Source: an uncultured Rhizobiaceae group bacterium
GTDB taxonomy: Bacteria > Pseudomonadota > Alphaproteobacteria > Rhizobiales > Rhizobiaceae
Assembly (NCBI GenBank): GCA_937944075.1
Contig: CALDZZ010000187.1
Span: 1 to 30,007, forward strand
Length of the DNA stretch: 30,007 nt
Reading direction: 5' to 3'
The position numbers and the translations under genes were made by a program. The stretch's first letter is position 1. Each line of letters starts with the position of its first letter. Under the pieces are notes generated by a model that saw only the letters and a list, made by a program, of their open reading frames with translations, was not told the origin of the DNA and did not search any database. This document shows, piece after piece, positions 1 to 7,659 of the stretch.

Positions 1-441
1 AGTGAAGTCGGACTTGAATTGAATTGGAGGGCAGGGCCATCGCGCGATAATCCTGCAGAGGATTCCCACCAACATTTGCAGTTCGAATATTCAGCTCGAA
101 GCAAGAAGATGCTCTCTCCGGCTCACCTAAAAGCAACGCAAATGATTGGACGAGATTACAAGATAAGCTGGGTAAGGCGTGGCAGGATTAATTCAGATAC
201 CTGGGCTGGCGCCGATATTCCCCTGGATGCAGCAAACGAACTTTATGAAGTCCAGGTTTGGGATGAAGACAATAACCTACAAAGAAGAATTCAAACGCCC
301 TATTCTCGGCTCGAGTACACAATGGCAATGCAGCAAGAAGACGGCATTACCAATGGTGAATCAGTCAGGGTGATCGTTTCACAGCTGAACGATACTGGCG
401 AACCCGGTTTGCCGGCACAGCTTACCATCCATCATACATGA
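1..441 (+). CDS. Phage/GTA tail-tip (host specificity) protein, C-terminal fragment
   Basis: The reading frame is open from base 1, so the gene is cut by the window edge and only its last 146 residues are visible. The visible part matches, from memory of the family, the C-terminal segment of the large baseplate or tail-tip protein of gene transfer agents and lambda-like siphophages (the one with a TIM-barrel glycoside-hydrolase-like domain). The recognisable pattern is a WVRRGR segment, a conserved DIPLDAANELYEVQVWD strand and a QLNDTGEPGLPAQLTI end. A TTG at 19 could be read as a start, but there is no reason to prefer it over read-through from upstream. The protein would act at the tail tip in host recognition or DNA delivery. 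Lysis genes follow at once. Whether it belongs to a GTA or a prophage cannot be decided from this end. Confidence 0.72.
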   Translation, partial: SEVGLELNWRAGPSRDNPAEDSHQHLQFEYSARSKKMLSPAHLKATQMIGRDYKISWVRRGRINSDTWAGADIPLDAANELYEVQVWDEDNNLQRRIQTPYSRLEYTMAMQQEDGITNGESVRVIVSQLNDTGEPGLPAQLTIHHT

Positions 442-446
442 TATTC

Positions 447-454
447 AAAAAGGA
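447..454 (+). promoter_or_regulatory. Ribosome binding site deciding the holin-like start
   Basis: AAAAGGAG sits seven bases before the ATG at 462. It favours that ATG over the in-frame ATG at 438, which overlaps the upstream stop codon and has no such sequence before it. Confidence 0.6.
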
Positions 455-461
455 GAAAAAC

Positions 462-668
462 ATGGTTGAAGAAAAACACTGGTATCAATCCCGGACCATT
501 TGGGGCGCGCTGATTGCTGTCATCGCCTCGCTTTTCGGTGCACTTGGCATCTCCATAGATGGAACAACACAAAATGAAATTTCAGAAGTCATGCTCAAGA
601 TTGTAAGTGTTCTTGGCGCAGTAACCGCAATTTACGGAAGATTGTCAGCTACAGAGATAATCTCCTGA
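462..668 (+). CDS. Holin-like small membrane protein of phage/GTA lysis module
   Basis: This is a 68-residue protein with two predicted membrane segments: one at about residues 10-29 (WGALIAVIASLFGALGI) and one at about 44-62 (LKIVSVLGAVTAIYGRL), separated by a short polar loop. It begins with a charged, tryptophan-containing stretch (EEKHWYQSRTIWG) that I recall from small proteins located after tail genes in alphaproteobacterial phages and GTA-like clusters. Size, topology and position between a tail-tip gene and an Rz/Rz1-like pair suggest a holin that opens or depolarises the inner membrane. That role is inferred from context, since holins share little sequence. The start at 462 was chosen over 438 because of the AAAAGGAG just upstream. 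Confidence 0.55.
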   Translation: MVEEKHWYQSRTIWGALIAVIASLFGALGISIDGTTQNEISEVMLKIVSVLGAVTAIYGRLSATEIIS

Positions 669-684
669 CTCAGGGTTCAAGATA

Positions 685-906
685 ATGCTTGCTTTCATGA
701 AGGTGTTTCTTTCATTTCTGACCCTTGTTTTGGAGCACTTTCAAAACAAGGGCAGTAAGTTGAGAGAAACTGAAAAAACCAATCAAAACAAAAAGGCTCT
801 TGCCTATGAAAACTTGCGCAAAGCCCTTGATGCAAGGGGTTCTTTTAACAGGTCTAGTAGCGTTGATGACATCATGTCAGACGATGGATACAGGAGAAAA
901 GAGTAA
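685..906 (+). CDS. Rz-like inner-membrane spanin (i-spanin), putative
   Basis: This is a 73-residue protein with one short N-terminal hydrophobic segment (about residues 1-17, MLAFMKVFLSFLTLVLE). A long charged, probably coiled-coil periplasmic part follows and ends in a DDGYRR tail that I associate with small Rz-like proteins of alphaproteobacterial phages. A type II membrane protein of this size that overlaps a small lipoprotein gene is the hallmark of Rz/Rz1 spanin pairs, which fuse the inner and outer membranes in the last step of lysis. AGGG lies about nine bases before the ATG; a second ATG is at 697. Identification rests mainly on architecture and neighbours, not on a strong sequence match. 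Confidence 0.58.
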   Translation: MLAFMKVFLSFLTLVLEHFQNKGSKLRETEKTNQNKKALAYENLRKALDARGSFNRSSSVDDIMSDDGYRRKE

Positions 907-1030
907 ACTTTCTTGGTCTTGTCATGCGTATCAACCAATTAACTGGTCTGTTGGGGATACAAAGGAGACCATTCAGCAAATCAAATCGCATAACGCCGTT
1001 TGGCAGGCCTTATGCAGTTCCAGGTCGTGA
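806..1030 (+). CDS. Rz1-like outer-membrane spanin lipoprotein (o-spanin), putative
   Basis: The gene starts inside the Rz-like gene in the +1 frame (overlap 806-906) and runs 124 bases past it. The 74-residue product has a lysine-bearing N-terminus, a hydrophobic stretch and a lipobox ending LMTSC, so Cys24 is the probable lipidated residue. The mature part carries C..YQPINWS..DT..TI.QIK.HNA...ALC, a pattern I recall from phage and prophage Rz1-like lipoproteins, with two cysteines bracketing it. It should sit in the outer membrane facing the periplasm and bind the i-spanin. I chose ATG 806 over TTG 800 and the later ATG 830 because AAAAGG lies nine bases upstream. The overlap plus lipobox make this the best-supported member of the lysis module. 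Confidence 0.68.
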   Translation: MKTCAKPLMQGVLLTGLVALMTSCQTMDTGEKSKLSWSCHAYQPINWSVGDTKETIQQIKSHNAVWQALCSSRS

Positions 1031-1075
1031 TTTGTATTGTGAACCTTTGGCGCAGGGGTGAAAAATTCAGTTGCC

Positions 1076-1105
1076 TTGAGTGGTTGATGCGTCATTGGTT
1101 ATAAT
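1076..1105 (+). promoter_or_regulatory. Predicted sigma-70-type promoter for feuN-feuP-feuQ
   Basis: TTGAGT at 1076-1081 and a perfect TATAAT at 1100-1105 are separated by 18 bases. They lie in the AT-rich gap after the lysis genes, about 57 bases ahead of the chosen feuN start. This is the best promoter-like sequence I see in the window. It suggests that the chromosomal genes are transcribed separately from the phage-like element. Confidence 0.5.
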
Positions 1106-1161
1106 CAAAATTCAAATTATATTCATTTTTGGTTCAGAAGAAGCATGATATATATTTCGTC

Positions 1162-1401
1162 ATGAAATTTTTAAATCTGATCATAGCTACATTTTTGTCA
1201 GGGATTTTATTCTCTTCGCCTGCATTGGCTGATGCCTGCAGCAACGCTGCCCGGTCCCTTGCCAATGGAGATCCCAATGCAACATTGCTTTCAGTCAAGA
1301 CCGTCAAAGGCAATAATGGTAAAGTCAGGTGCGAGGCCAGGATCAAGATCACAAGCAGCAACAAACCACCTCGAATTGTTGTAAAGAAATTCAACCCATA
1401 A
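1162..1401 (+). CDS. feuN: FeuN-like small periplasmic modulator of FeuPQ
   Basis: This 79-residue protein has a clear signal peptide (MKFLNLIIATFLSGILFSSPALA, cleavage likely before Asp24). The mature domain is short and basic, with two cysteines (Cys26 and Cys57). It sits 18 bases upstream of an OmpR-type regulator and its sensor kinase. In Sinorhizobium meliloti a small periplasmic protein, FeuN, is encoded in the same place and holds back FeuQ/FeuP signalling. I assign the name by position, size and export signal, and cannot confirm residue-level homology. A TTG at 1129 extends the frame, but the product would then carry a charged leader before the signal peptide, so ATG 1162 is preferred. 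Confidence 0.6.
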   Translation: MKFLNLIIATFLSGILFSSPALADACSNAARSLANGDPNATLLSVKTVKGNNGKVRCEARIKITSSNKPPRIVVKKFNP

Positions 1402-1419
1402 TCATTCCGGATATAACCA

Positions 1420-2082
1420 GTGCGCATATTGATAGTTGAAGATGATATTGAATTGAACCGTCAGCTCGAAGAGGCCTGTCTTGAAGCGGGCTATGTGGTA
1501 GACAAGGCAAGTGATGGCGAGGAAGGGCACTTTCTGGGTGACACTGAGCCATATGATGCCGTAATTCTTGATATTGGACTTCCGAAAATGGACGGAATTA
1601 CAGTTCTTGAAGAATGGCGCAAGGCAGAGCGAAAAATGCCGGTTCTCATGTTAACTGCAAGAGATCGCTGGAGCGACAAGGTTGCCGGCATCGATGCCGG
1701 TGCGGATGATTATCTGGCGAAACCATTTCACATAGAAGAAGTTCTTGCACGATTGCGGGCGCTGATAAGGCGATCAAACGGTCACGCTTCTTCAGAACTC
1801 GTTTGCGGCGACATCGTACTTGATACCAGAACTTCAAAAGTTACCTATCAAGATAAACCAGTCAAACTGACATCACATGAGTTGAGACTGCTTTCATACC
1901 TTTTACATCGTCCTGGAGAAATCATTTCCAGAACTGAATTGACAGAACATCTCTATGATCAGGATTTTGACAAGGACTCAAACACGATAGAAGTGTTCAT
2001 TGGGCGATTGCGTAAAAAACTAAATTCTGATTTTGTCGAGACCGTTCGCGGTCTGGGCTATCGCCTCCAAGAAAGCGAGTGA
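1420..2082 (+). CDS. feuP: FeuP-like OmpR/PhoP-family response regulator
   Basis: This 220-residue regulator has a receiver domain at residues 1-115 and a winged-helix DNA-binding domain at about 125-218. The acidic pair Glu7/Asp8-Asp9, phospho-acceptor Asp51, Thr79 and Lys101 are all in place. It starts with GTG at 1420; no strong ribosome binding site is seen. Its kinase gene follows within ten bases, and a FeuN-like gene precedes it. By homology of arrangement it is the FeuP regulator, which in rhizobia responds to osmotic conditions and is needed for cyclic glucan export. In other proteobacteria the nearest analogue is PhoP. The regulator class is certain; the FeuP name is an inference from synteny. 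Confidence 0.85.
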   Translation: MRILIVEDDIELNRQLEEACLEAGYVVDKASDGEEGHFLGDTEPYDAVILDIGLPKMDGITVLEEWRKAERKMPVLMLTARDRWSDKVAGIDAGADDYLAKPFHIEEVLARLRALIRRSNGHASSELVCGDIVLDTRTSKVTYQDKPVKLTSHELRLLSYLLHRPGEIISRTELTEHLYDQDFDKDSNTIEVFIGRLRKKLNSDFVETVRGLGYRLQESE

Positions 2083-2089
2083 AGACTCG

Positions 2090-3460
2090 TTGTCAGGCAT
2101 ACTGAACTTTCTTCCCAATACCCTCACTTCAAGACTGTTTATCTTGTCGTCAGTTGCTGCGTTGGTAGGTGTTTTGATTGTCGCCTTTGTCATTTCTGCT
2201 GAGTACAGAAGAAACGCAGAAGCACGTCTTGATGAAGTGCTTGTTGCAAATATTTTCAACCTTATGGGTACTTTCGAAATTGATCAAAATGGTGAACTGA
2301 TGGGGCTGCCTGATTTGGGTGATTCCAGATACAATCTGTTTGATTCAGGATACTATTGGTCCGTGCAACGGGTGGGAAATCCAGAAGCGCGCATAACTAG
2401 CATTTCGCTTTCTGATCAGAAAATAGAGATACCTGACTCAGTCGAACTTGATCAGACTTTTCAGCGCAGTTTTCAAATCACGGATAAAGTCGGTCAGCAG
2501 TTGCAGGGACTGGAAGCACAGGTTTTTCTTGGTGAAGGAGACAAGCTATACAGTTTTAGAATTACGGCAAACAAAAGTTTCCTGAATGAAGAGATATCTG
2601 GCTTCAGACAAAGGCTTTGGCTGATCCTGTCTTTTTTCGCGTTCTCAATCGTTCTGGCTACTTACCTATTGGTCAGGCTTGGCTTAAAGCCAATATCAAA
2701 AGCTGTTGAAACACTAGGTAAAGTGCGAACCGGTGAAGCAAGTCGGATAGATGGCGAGTATCCTGATGAAATCGAGCCCTTGATTACTCAAACTAATGCA
2801 CTCATTGAATCGAACAATACAATTGTTGAACGGGCGAGAACACAAGTTGGTAATCTCGCGCACTCTCTCAAAACACCGCTTGCGGTGATGCAAAACGAAC
2901 TGTCAAAACTGCCAAAGGCCAAGCAGGATATTTTCCGAGAGCAGGTAGATACGATGAGAAGTCAGGTTCAGGTTTATCTTGACCGGGCACGGATATCAGC
3001 CAGAAGTTCAACTTCCATTGCAAATACTGAATTGTTTCCCGTACTGGAAAAGCTCTCCAGCGTTGTGGCGAAGCTTAACAAGTCGACAGATATTGATAAT
3101 AATTTTGATGATGAGGGATTGATCTTCGAGGGTGAGGAACACGACCTTCAGGAAATATTCGGAAATCTGATCGAAAACGCTGCCAAATATGCTTCATCCT
3201 CAATGAAGATTAGCGCAGGTTACACGAATGATCAGCTTATAATTACCGTTGAAGACGATGGTGAAGGGATGTCTGAAGATGACATCAAAAAAGCGGAAAA
3301 GCGTGGTGGTCGCGTTGACGAAGGCAAGGTTGGATGGGGCTTGGGCTTGTCAATTGTACGCGACATTGTGGATGAATATGAAGGCGATTTCAAACTTTCA
3401 AAGTCAGATATGGGAGGCTTGAAAGCTGTGGTTTTTCTACCTGGACGGAAAACGAGGTAA
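2090..3460 (+). CDS. feuQ: FeuQ-like sensor histidine kinase
   Basis: This is a 456-residue membrane kinase if read from TTG 2090. TM1 is at about residues 14-36, a periplasmic sensor of about 135 residues follows, TM2 is at about 174-196, then a HAMP-like linker. The H-box is LAHSLKTPL with phospho-His258, the N-box is NLIENAAKYA near 359, and DDGEGM and GWGLGLSIV form the ATP lid. The frame is open further upstream to 2033 inside feuP, but that start would add a stretch that is merely feuP in another frame. TTG 2090 gives an eight-base gap and has a GTGAAG element upstream. The fold resembles PhoQ. It most likely phosphorylates the preceding regulator, with FeuN as periplasmic modulator. 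Confidence 0.82.
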   Translation: MSGILNFLPNTLTSRLFILSSVAALVGVLIVAFVISAEYRRNAEARLDEVLVANIFNLMGTFEIDQNGELMGLPDLGDSRYNLFDSGYYWSVQRVGNPEARITSISLSDQKIEIPDSVELDQTFQRSFQITDKVGQQLQGLEAQVFLGEGDKLYSFRITANKSFLNEEISGFRQRLWLILSFFAFSIVLATYLLVRLGLKPISKAVETLGKVRTGEASRIDGEYPDEIEPLITQTNALIESNNTIVERARTQVGNLAHSLKTPLAVMQNELSKLPKAKQDIFREQVDTMRSQVQVYLDRARISARSSTSIANTELFPVLEKLSSVVAKLNKSTDIDNNFDDEGLIFEGEEHDLQEIFGNLIENAAKYASSSMKISAGYTNDQLIITVEDDGEGMSEDDIKKAEKRGGRVDEGKVGWGLGLSIVRDIVDEYEGDFKLSKSDMGGLKAVVFLPGRKTR

Positions 3461-3533
3461 TGAAGCGTTCATCCTATTTTAGACAATTTTCGACATCATA
3501 TGTTTGTAAACACAAGCAAGGGACAAAACTGAT

Positions 3534-4013
3534 ATGATCAATTCAAAAGCACTCAAGGTTTCTGTTTGCCTGATTGGTTTGGCATTTCTAGCGGGTTGTC
3601 AGGGCTCAGGCCCCACGCTTGGGCAGACAGCAAGCTCTATTGCTGGCAATACTGTTGGAAACACGGTTGCTTCCCAAATTGGCGGTCCAACAGGACAGGT
3701 TGCTTCATCAGTAGCAAGTTCCCTTGCAAGTGGTGTGATAGGAAACCTGATTGGTCAAAATCTTGATCAAAACAGTCAACAGGCAGCATTGCAGGCAGAG
3801 TACAAGGCATTGGAAAACGGAACTGTTGGACAGCCTGTACAATGGCAGGGTAGCAATGGATCCTTCGGGCAGGTTATTCCCCAGCAACCCTATCAGGTTG
3901 GGTCGCAGGATTGTCGTCGTTTCACGCACACCATAACGGTGGATGGCGTACCTCAGCAGGCAAGTGGTACTGCATGCAGAAATGCCGATGGAACCTGGCA
4001 GCCTCTGACCTAA
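3534..4013 (+). CDS. RT0821/Lpp0805-type surface lipoprotein with glycine zipper
   Basis: This is a 159-residue lipoprotein precursor. The signal peptide ends in LAGC, so Cys22 is the lipidation site. Residues 25-75 are rich in Gly, Ser and Ala with repeated small-residue spacing (for example IAGNTVGNTVASQIGG), typical of the glycine-zipper 17-kDa antigen family. The C-terminal domain has QDCRRFTHTITVDG and GTACRNADGTWQPL, the conserved ending of this family, with two cysteines that could pair. It is probably anchored in the outer membrane; its biochemical role is not known to me. CAAGGGAC lies about ten bases before ATG 3534. It lies between feuQ and ccmI and may be a membrane-integrity protein. 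Confidence 0.75.
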   Translation: MINSKALKVSVCLIGLAFLAGCQGSGPTLGQTASSIAGNTVGNTVASQIGGPTGQVASSVASSLASGVIGNLIGQNLDQNSQQAALQAEYKALENGTVGQPVQWQGSNGSFGQVIPQQPYQVGSQDCRRFTHTITVDGVPQQASGTACRNADGTWQPLT

Positions 4014-4049
4014 ACAGGTCTTCATCGCGCGAATGTGACAAAGCGTCTA

Positions 4050-4077
4050 TTGATTATATAAGCTGCGTATTTATCTT
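4050..4077 (+). promoter_or_regulatory. Possible promoter of the ccmIEFH operon
   Basis: TTGATT (4050-4055) and TATCTT (4072-4077) are 16 bases apart in the 99-base gap ahead of ccmI. Both boxes deviate from consensus, so this is only a candidate. Confidence 0.28.
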
Positions 4078-4112
4078 TCGTTCAGCAGACATTTTATATA
4101 TGTATTCCCTTG

Positions 4113-5231
4113 ATGACATTCTGGATTTCTATTTTTTTGATTTCGATCGCTGCAATGGCAATGATTTGCATTCCATTGTTTAAATCACGCGTGTCTTACA
4201 GAGGTGAACTTGAAAGTGAGCAGGCGCTATACAAGGCAAGACTTTCTGAAATTGACAAAGACCTTGAACTTGGCAGACTAGATGAAGAATCTGCACAGGC
4301 TGTAAAGGCAGAAGAAGCGCGTCGACTGCTCAAAATATCCAGTGACAGCAAAACCACTACGGCAACGACAGGCAATAAGCTGATCCTTATGATTGCCGCT
4401 CTAAGCTTGCCGATAATTTCAATTCCGTTTTATTATACAACAGGCACACCCCAGGTCGCTGCTGCCGGTTCAGGCTCTTCGGCTCAAAATACGCCTCCAA
4501 CGATGGCCGAGTTACTCGAAATTGCTGAACGAAGACTTGAAAGCACACCTGATGATATAAACGGCTGGAAAGCAGTTGCTCCGGTTTATTTGCGAATGGG
4601 GCGTTTTGAAGAGGCAGAAAATGCCTATCAGAATATCATCAGGCTAGAAGGCAAAAAGCCGGAAACCCTATTGAAGCTTGCTGACGTCTATATCGAAGAA
4701 AAAAAAGGCCAGGTCGATGAAAGAGCCAAAGCTCTGATTGATGAGGTTTTGTCCATCGATAAACAAAATCCTGTGGCGCGTTATTATTCCGGAATTGTAA
4801 GTCTTCAGGCTGGCAGGGAAGATGACACCAAACAGATTTGGCAAAACATGATAGCAGGTGCATCCGGTGATGAAGAATGGCTGCCTGTTATCAGATCACG
4901 CCTTGAGGAATTGGAAAGTCTGAATAAAAGACCTGAGGCTCCTAAACCTGAATTAGCTGAAGAGAAACTTGCTGACGACGATGAGCAGAATGCTCAAAAT
5001 GAAATGATCAGTCAGATGGTAGAAAATCTTGAAAACAAATTGTTGCAAGATCCTCAAAACAAAGAGGGGTGGGAAATGCTGGTGCGCTCCTATATGGTTT
5101 TAAATAAACCAGAAAATGCAACCAAAGCGATTAATGCTGCCGTTAATGCTTTTCCAAACGATGAAATTTTTGAACAACGCCTCAATAAGTTTCTAGATGG
5201 AACTGAAAAATCCAATAGTGAGAGCCAATGA
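4113..5231 (+). CDS. ccmI: Cytochrome c maturation protein CcmI (CycH)
   Basis: This is a 372-residue protein with TM1 at residues 1-23 (MTFWISIFLISIAAMAMIC), a cytoplasmic leucine-zipper-like charged loop to about residue 85, TM2 at about 91-112 and a periplasmic TPR domain carrying several degenerate helical repeats. CcmI presents apocytochrome c to the CcmF-CcmH heme ligation complex. It is the first gene of ccmI-ccmE-ccmF-ccmH, the same set known in rhizobia as cycHJKL. Its last bases overlap the ccmE start as ATGA. ATG 4113 is taken rather than TTG 4110. I see no good Shine-Dalgarno sequence before it. Confidence 0.9.
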   Translation: MTFWISIFLISIAAMAMICIPLFKSRVSYRGELESEQALYKARLSEIDKDLELGRLDEESAQAVKAEEARRLLKISSDSKTTTATTGNKLILMIAALSLPIISIPFYYTTGTPQVAAAGSGSSAQNTPPTMAELLEIAERRLESTPDDINGWKAVAPVYLRMGRFEEAENAYQNIIRLEGKKPETLLKLADVYIEEKKGQVDERAKALIDEVLSIDKQNPVARYYSGIVSLQAGREDDTKQIWQNMIAGASGDEEWLPVIRSRLEELESLNKRPEAPKPELAEEKLADDDEQNAQNEMISQMVENLENKLLQDPQNKEGWEMLVRSYMVLNKPENATKAINAAVNAFPNDEIFEQRLNKFLDGTEKSNSESQ

Positions 5232-5680
5232 CACGAAAACAGAAACGGTTTGCAGGTATTGGTATCATTGGTGCGGTCATTTGTTTGGCCTTGCTACTGG
5301 TCAGTATTGCATTGAGAGACGAGATCGTATTTTTTTATGATCCCACTGAAGTCGTAAGCGGCAACAAAGTGGCACCTGGTCAGAACTTCAGAATTGGAGG
5401 TCTGGTACAAGATGGGAGCGTTGAAAAAAACGATACCAAAATCAATTTCATCGTAACAGATGGTGAAAGTGAAGTGCCTGTAAGTTTCGACGGTATCTTG
5501 CCTGATCTCTTCAGAGAAGGGCAGGGTGTGATTGCTGAGGGGGCAATGGATACAGAAGGGCGTTTTATAGCCCAAAATATATTGGCCAAGCACGACGAAA
5601 ACTATATCCCAAAGGAACTCGAAGGCGTTTTGAAAGACAAGGAAGTCTGGAAGGGGGCAAACGATGAGGGTAACTCATGA
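5228..5680 (+). CDS. ccmE: Cytochrome c maturation heme chaperone CcmE (CycJ)
   Basis: This is a 150-residue protein with an N-terminal signal anchor (about residues 9-29) and a periplasmic beta-barrel domain. The heme-binding motif is intact: LAKHDENYIP, with His122 as the covalent heme ligand and Tyr126 as the axial one. CcmE takes heme from the CcmABCD export step and hands it to CcmF. The genes ccmA-D are not in this window, as is usual in rhizobia, where they lie elsewhere. The start overlaps the ccmI stop in ATGA, and the stop overlaps the ccmF start the same way, so translation is probably coupled. Confidence 0.95.
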   Translation: MTRKQKRFAGIGIIGAVICLALLLVSIALRDEIVFFYDPTEVVSGNKVAPGQNFRIGGLVQDGSVEKNDTKINFIVTDGESEVPVSFDGILPDLFREGQGVIAEGAMDTEGRFIAQNILAKHDENYIPKELEGVLKDKEVWKGANDEGNS

Positions 5681-7659
5681 TTGCTGAACTCGGATATTAC
5701 GCACTTGTGTTGTCACTGGCCATAACGCTAGTACAGTCACTTGTTCCTTTCTGGGGCGCTCGCGTTGGGGATGAAGTATTGATGGCATCAGGAACATCTA
5801 CGGCGATTGCCGGGTTTCTAGCCATAACATTATCCTTTGCAGCCCTGACGTATGCCTATGTCACGTCAGATTTTTCCTTGTTGAATGTTTGGCAAAACTC
5901 TCATTCAGACAAACCAATGCTTTACAAGGTGACAGGGGTTTGGGGTAATCATGAAGGTTCAATGCTTCTTTGGGTTCTTATTCTTGCGCTATTTTCCGCA
6001 ATGCTCGCTGCTTTTGCGCATAACTTACCTTCCAGATTAAAGGCGGATGTGCTCGCTGTTCAAGGCTGGGTAACACTCGCATTCCTGCTTTTTATCCTGC
6101 TAACCTCAAATCCTTTCGAAAGACTTGAACAAGTGCCGGTAGAGGGCAGGGACCTAAATCCAATTTTGCAGGATATTGGTCTAGCGATACATCCGCCGCT
6201 TTTATATGTGGGTTATGTCGGTTTTTCCCTGACATTTTCATTTGCAATGGCTGCCATGATCTCTGGCAAGATTGATGGTGCCTGGGCCCGATATGTTCGC
6301 CCTTGGGCGTTGCTTGCCTGGGTGTTTTTGACTGCCGGCATCGCAATGGGTTCTTATTGGGCCTATTATGAATTGGGCTGGGGAGGCTGGTGGTTTTGGG
6401 ATCCGGTCGAAAATGCATCCTTCATGCCATGGCTTGTCGGTACAGCCCTTGTTCATTCTGCTGTTGTGATGGAAAAACGGGATGCGCTTAAAGTCTGGAC
6501 CATTCTTTTGGCTATCCTGACGTTCTCTCTTTCATTGTTGGGAACCTTTATTGTCCGCTCTGGCGTGCTGACATCAGTACACAGTTTCGCAACAGATCCG
6601 ACGCGCGGTATTTTTATCTTGATGATCCTGCTGATATTTATAGGTGGGTCACTGACCCTGTTTGCCTTAAGGGCAAATGTCTTGCAGCAAGGTGGACTGT
6701 TTCAACCGATCTCTCGAGAAGGCGCTCTTGTTTTCAACAATCTGTTCCTGACGGTTTCTTGTGCAACTGTTTTGCTGGGAACGCTTTATCCGTTATTTCT
6801 TGAAGCACTTGATGGATCAAAAATATCAGTTGGCCCCCCATATTTTAATCTGACATTTGGGCCACTGATGATCCCGTTATTGTTGGTTATACCATTAGGG
6901 CCACTCATGTCATGGAAGCGGGCAGACCTTTTCCCTGTTCTGCAAAGGTTATACTTTATAGCAGGAGTCTCGCTGGTTTGTGTTGTTCTTGCACTGGCCT
7001 TTACCCAAGACAGTCCTGTAATGGCGTCACTTGCGATTGGCCTTGGTGTCTGGGTGATGTTGGGCAGTATCTCTGAAGTCATCCAGCGATCAGGCTATCC
7101 AAATGTGAGCTTCAAGGTTGCCCTGTCCCGTTTGGCCGGGTTACCACGCTCGACCTGGGGGACGGCAATCGCGCACTTTGGTGTGGGGGTTATGGTTCTT
7201 GGTGTTGTAGGCGCAACAGCCTTTAGCGATGAAAAAGGCATTTCTGCCATCAAGGGTGACACTATTGAAATTGCCGGGTTCACACTAACGCATGCAGGCG
7301 AAGAGAAGATACAAGGTCCAAATTTTGTACAAGATACACTTTTGGTTTCTGTCAGTAGGGGTGGCGTAGAAGAGACTGTTCTCACTCCGGCAAAACGGTT
7401 TTATACAGGTCATGGATCTGCAACCACCGAGGCATCCATCAAGACATACTGGTTCTCTCAATTATATGTTTCCGTTGGAGATACTGATGAAGAAGGAAGA
7501 ACTGTTCTGCGTGCATGGTGGAAATCCCAGGTTATCTTTGTGTGGCTGGGGCCTATACTGATGTCAATTGGCGGATGTTTGTCATTGGCAGACAGGCGCT
7601 TGAGAGTTGGTGCTCCAAAAAGATCAAAAGCCAATCGCAGCGAGCTCGCTAATGCTTAG
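5677..7659 (+). CDS. ccmF: Cytochrome c heme lyase subunit CcmF (CycK)
   Basis: This is a 660-residue polytopic membrane protein with many hydrophobic helices, of usual family length. The heme-handling WWD domain is present as GWGGWWFWDPVENASFMPW (about residues 233-252), flanked by histidine-bearing periplasmic loops (VWGNHEGSMLLW near 88-100, LAIHPPLLYVGY near 168-180). CcmF accepts heme from holo-CcmE and, with CcmH and CcmI, catalyses thioether bond formation with apocytochrome c on the periplasmic side. The ATGA overlap with ccmE is at 5677-5680. The gene ends eight bases into ccmH. Confidence 0.96.
   Translation: MIAELGYYALVLSLAITLVQSLVPFWGARVGDEVLMASGTSTAIAGFLAITLSFAALTYAYVTSDFSLLNVWQNSHSDKPMLYKVTGVWGNHEGSMLLWVLILALFSAMLAAFAHNLPSRLKADVLAVQGWVTLAFLLFILLTSNPFERLEQVPVEGRDLNPILQDIGLAIHPPLLYVGYVGFSLTFSFAMAAMISGKIDGAWARYVRPWALLAWVFLTAGIAMGSYWAYYELGWGGWWFWDPVENASFMPWLVGTALVHSAVVMEKRDALKVWTILLAILTFSLSLLGTFIVRSGVLTSVHSFATDPTRGIFILMILLIFIGGSLTLFALRANVLQQGGLFQPISREGALVFNNLFLTVSCATVLLGTLYPLFLEALDGSKISVGPPYFNLTFGPLMIPLLLVIPLGPLMSWKRADLFPVLQRLYFIAGVSLVCVVLALAFTQDSPVMASLAIGLGVWVMLGSISEVIQRSGYPNVSFKVALSRLAGLPRSTWGTAIAHFGVGVMVLGVVGATAFSDEKGISAIKGDTIEIAGFTLTHAGEEKIQGPNFVQDTLLVSVSRGGVEETVLTPAKRFYTGHGSATTEASIKTYWFSQLYVSVGDTDEEGRTVLRAWWKSQVIFVWLGPILMSIGGCLSLADRRLRVGAPKRSKANRSELANA

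Noticed and set aside
1134..1427. 97-residue minus-strand reading frame covering the feuN region
   Set aside because: It is the complement of a signal-peptide gene with good context, has no ribosome site and resembles no family.
2033..2089. Longer N-terminus for the FeuQ-like kinase
   Set aside because: It would lie wholly inside feuP in another frame and adds non-conserved residues before a normal start at TTG 2090.
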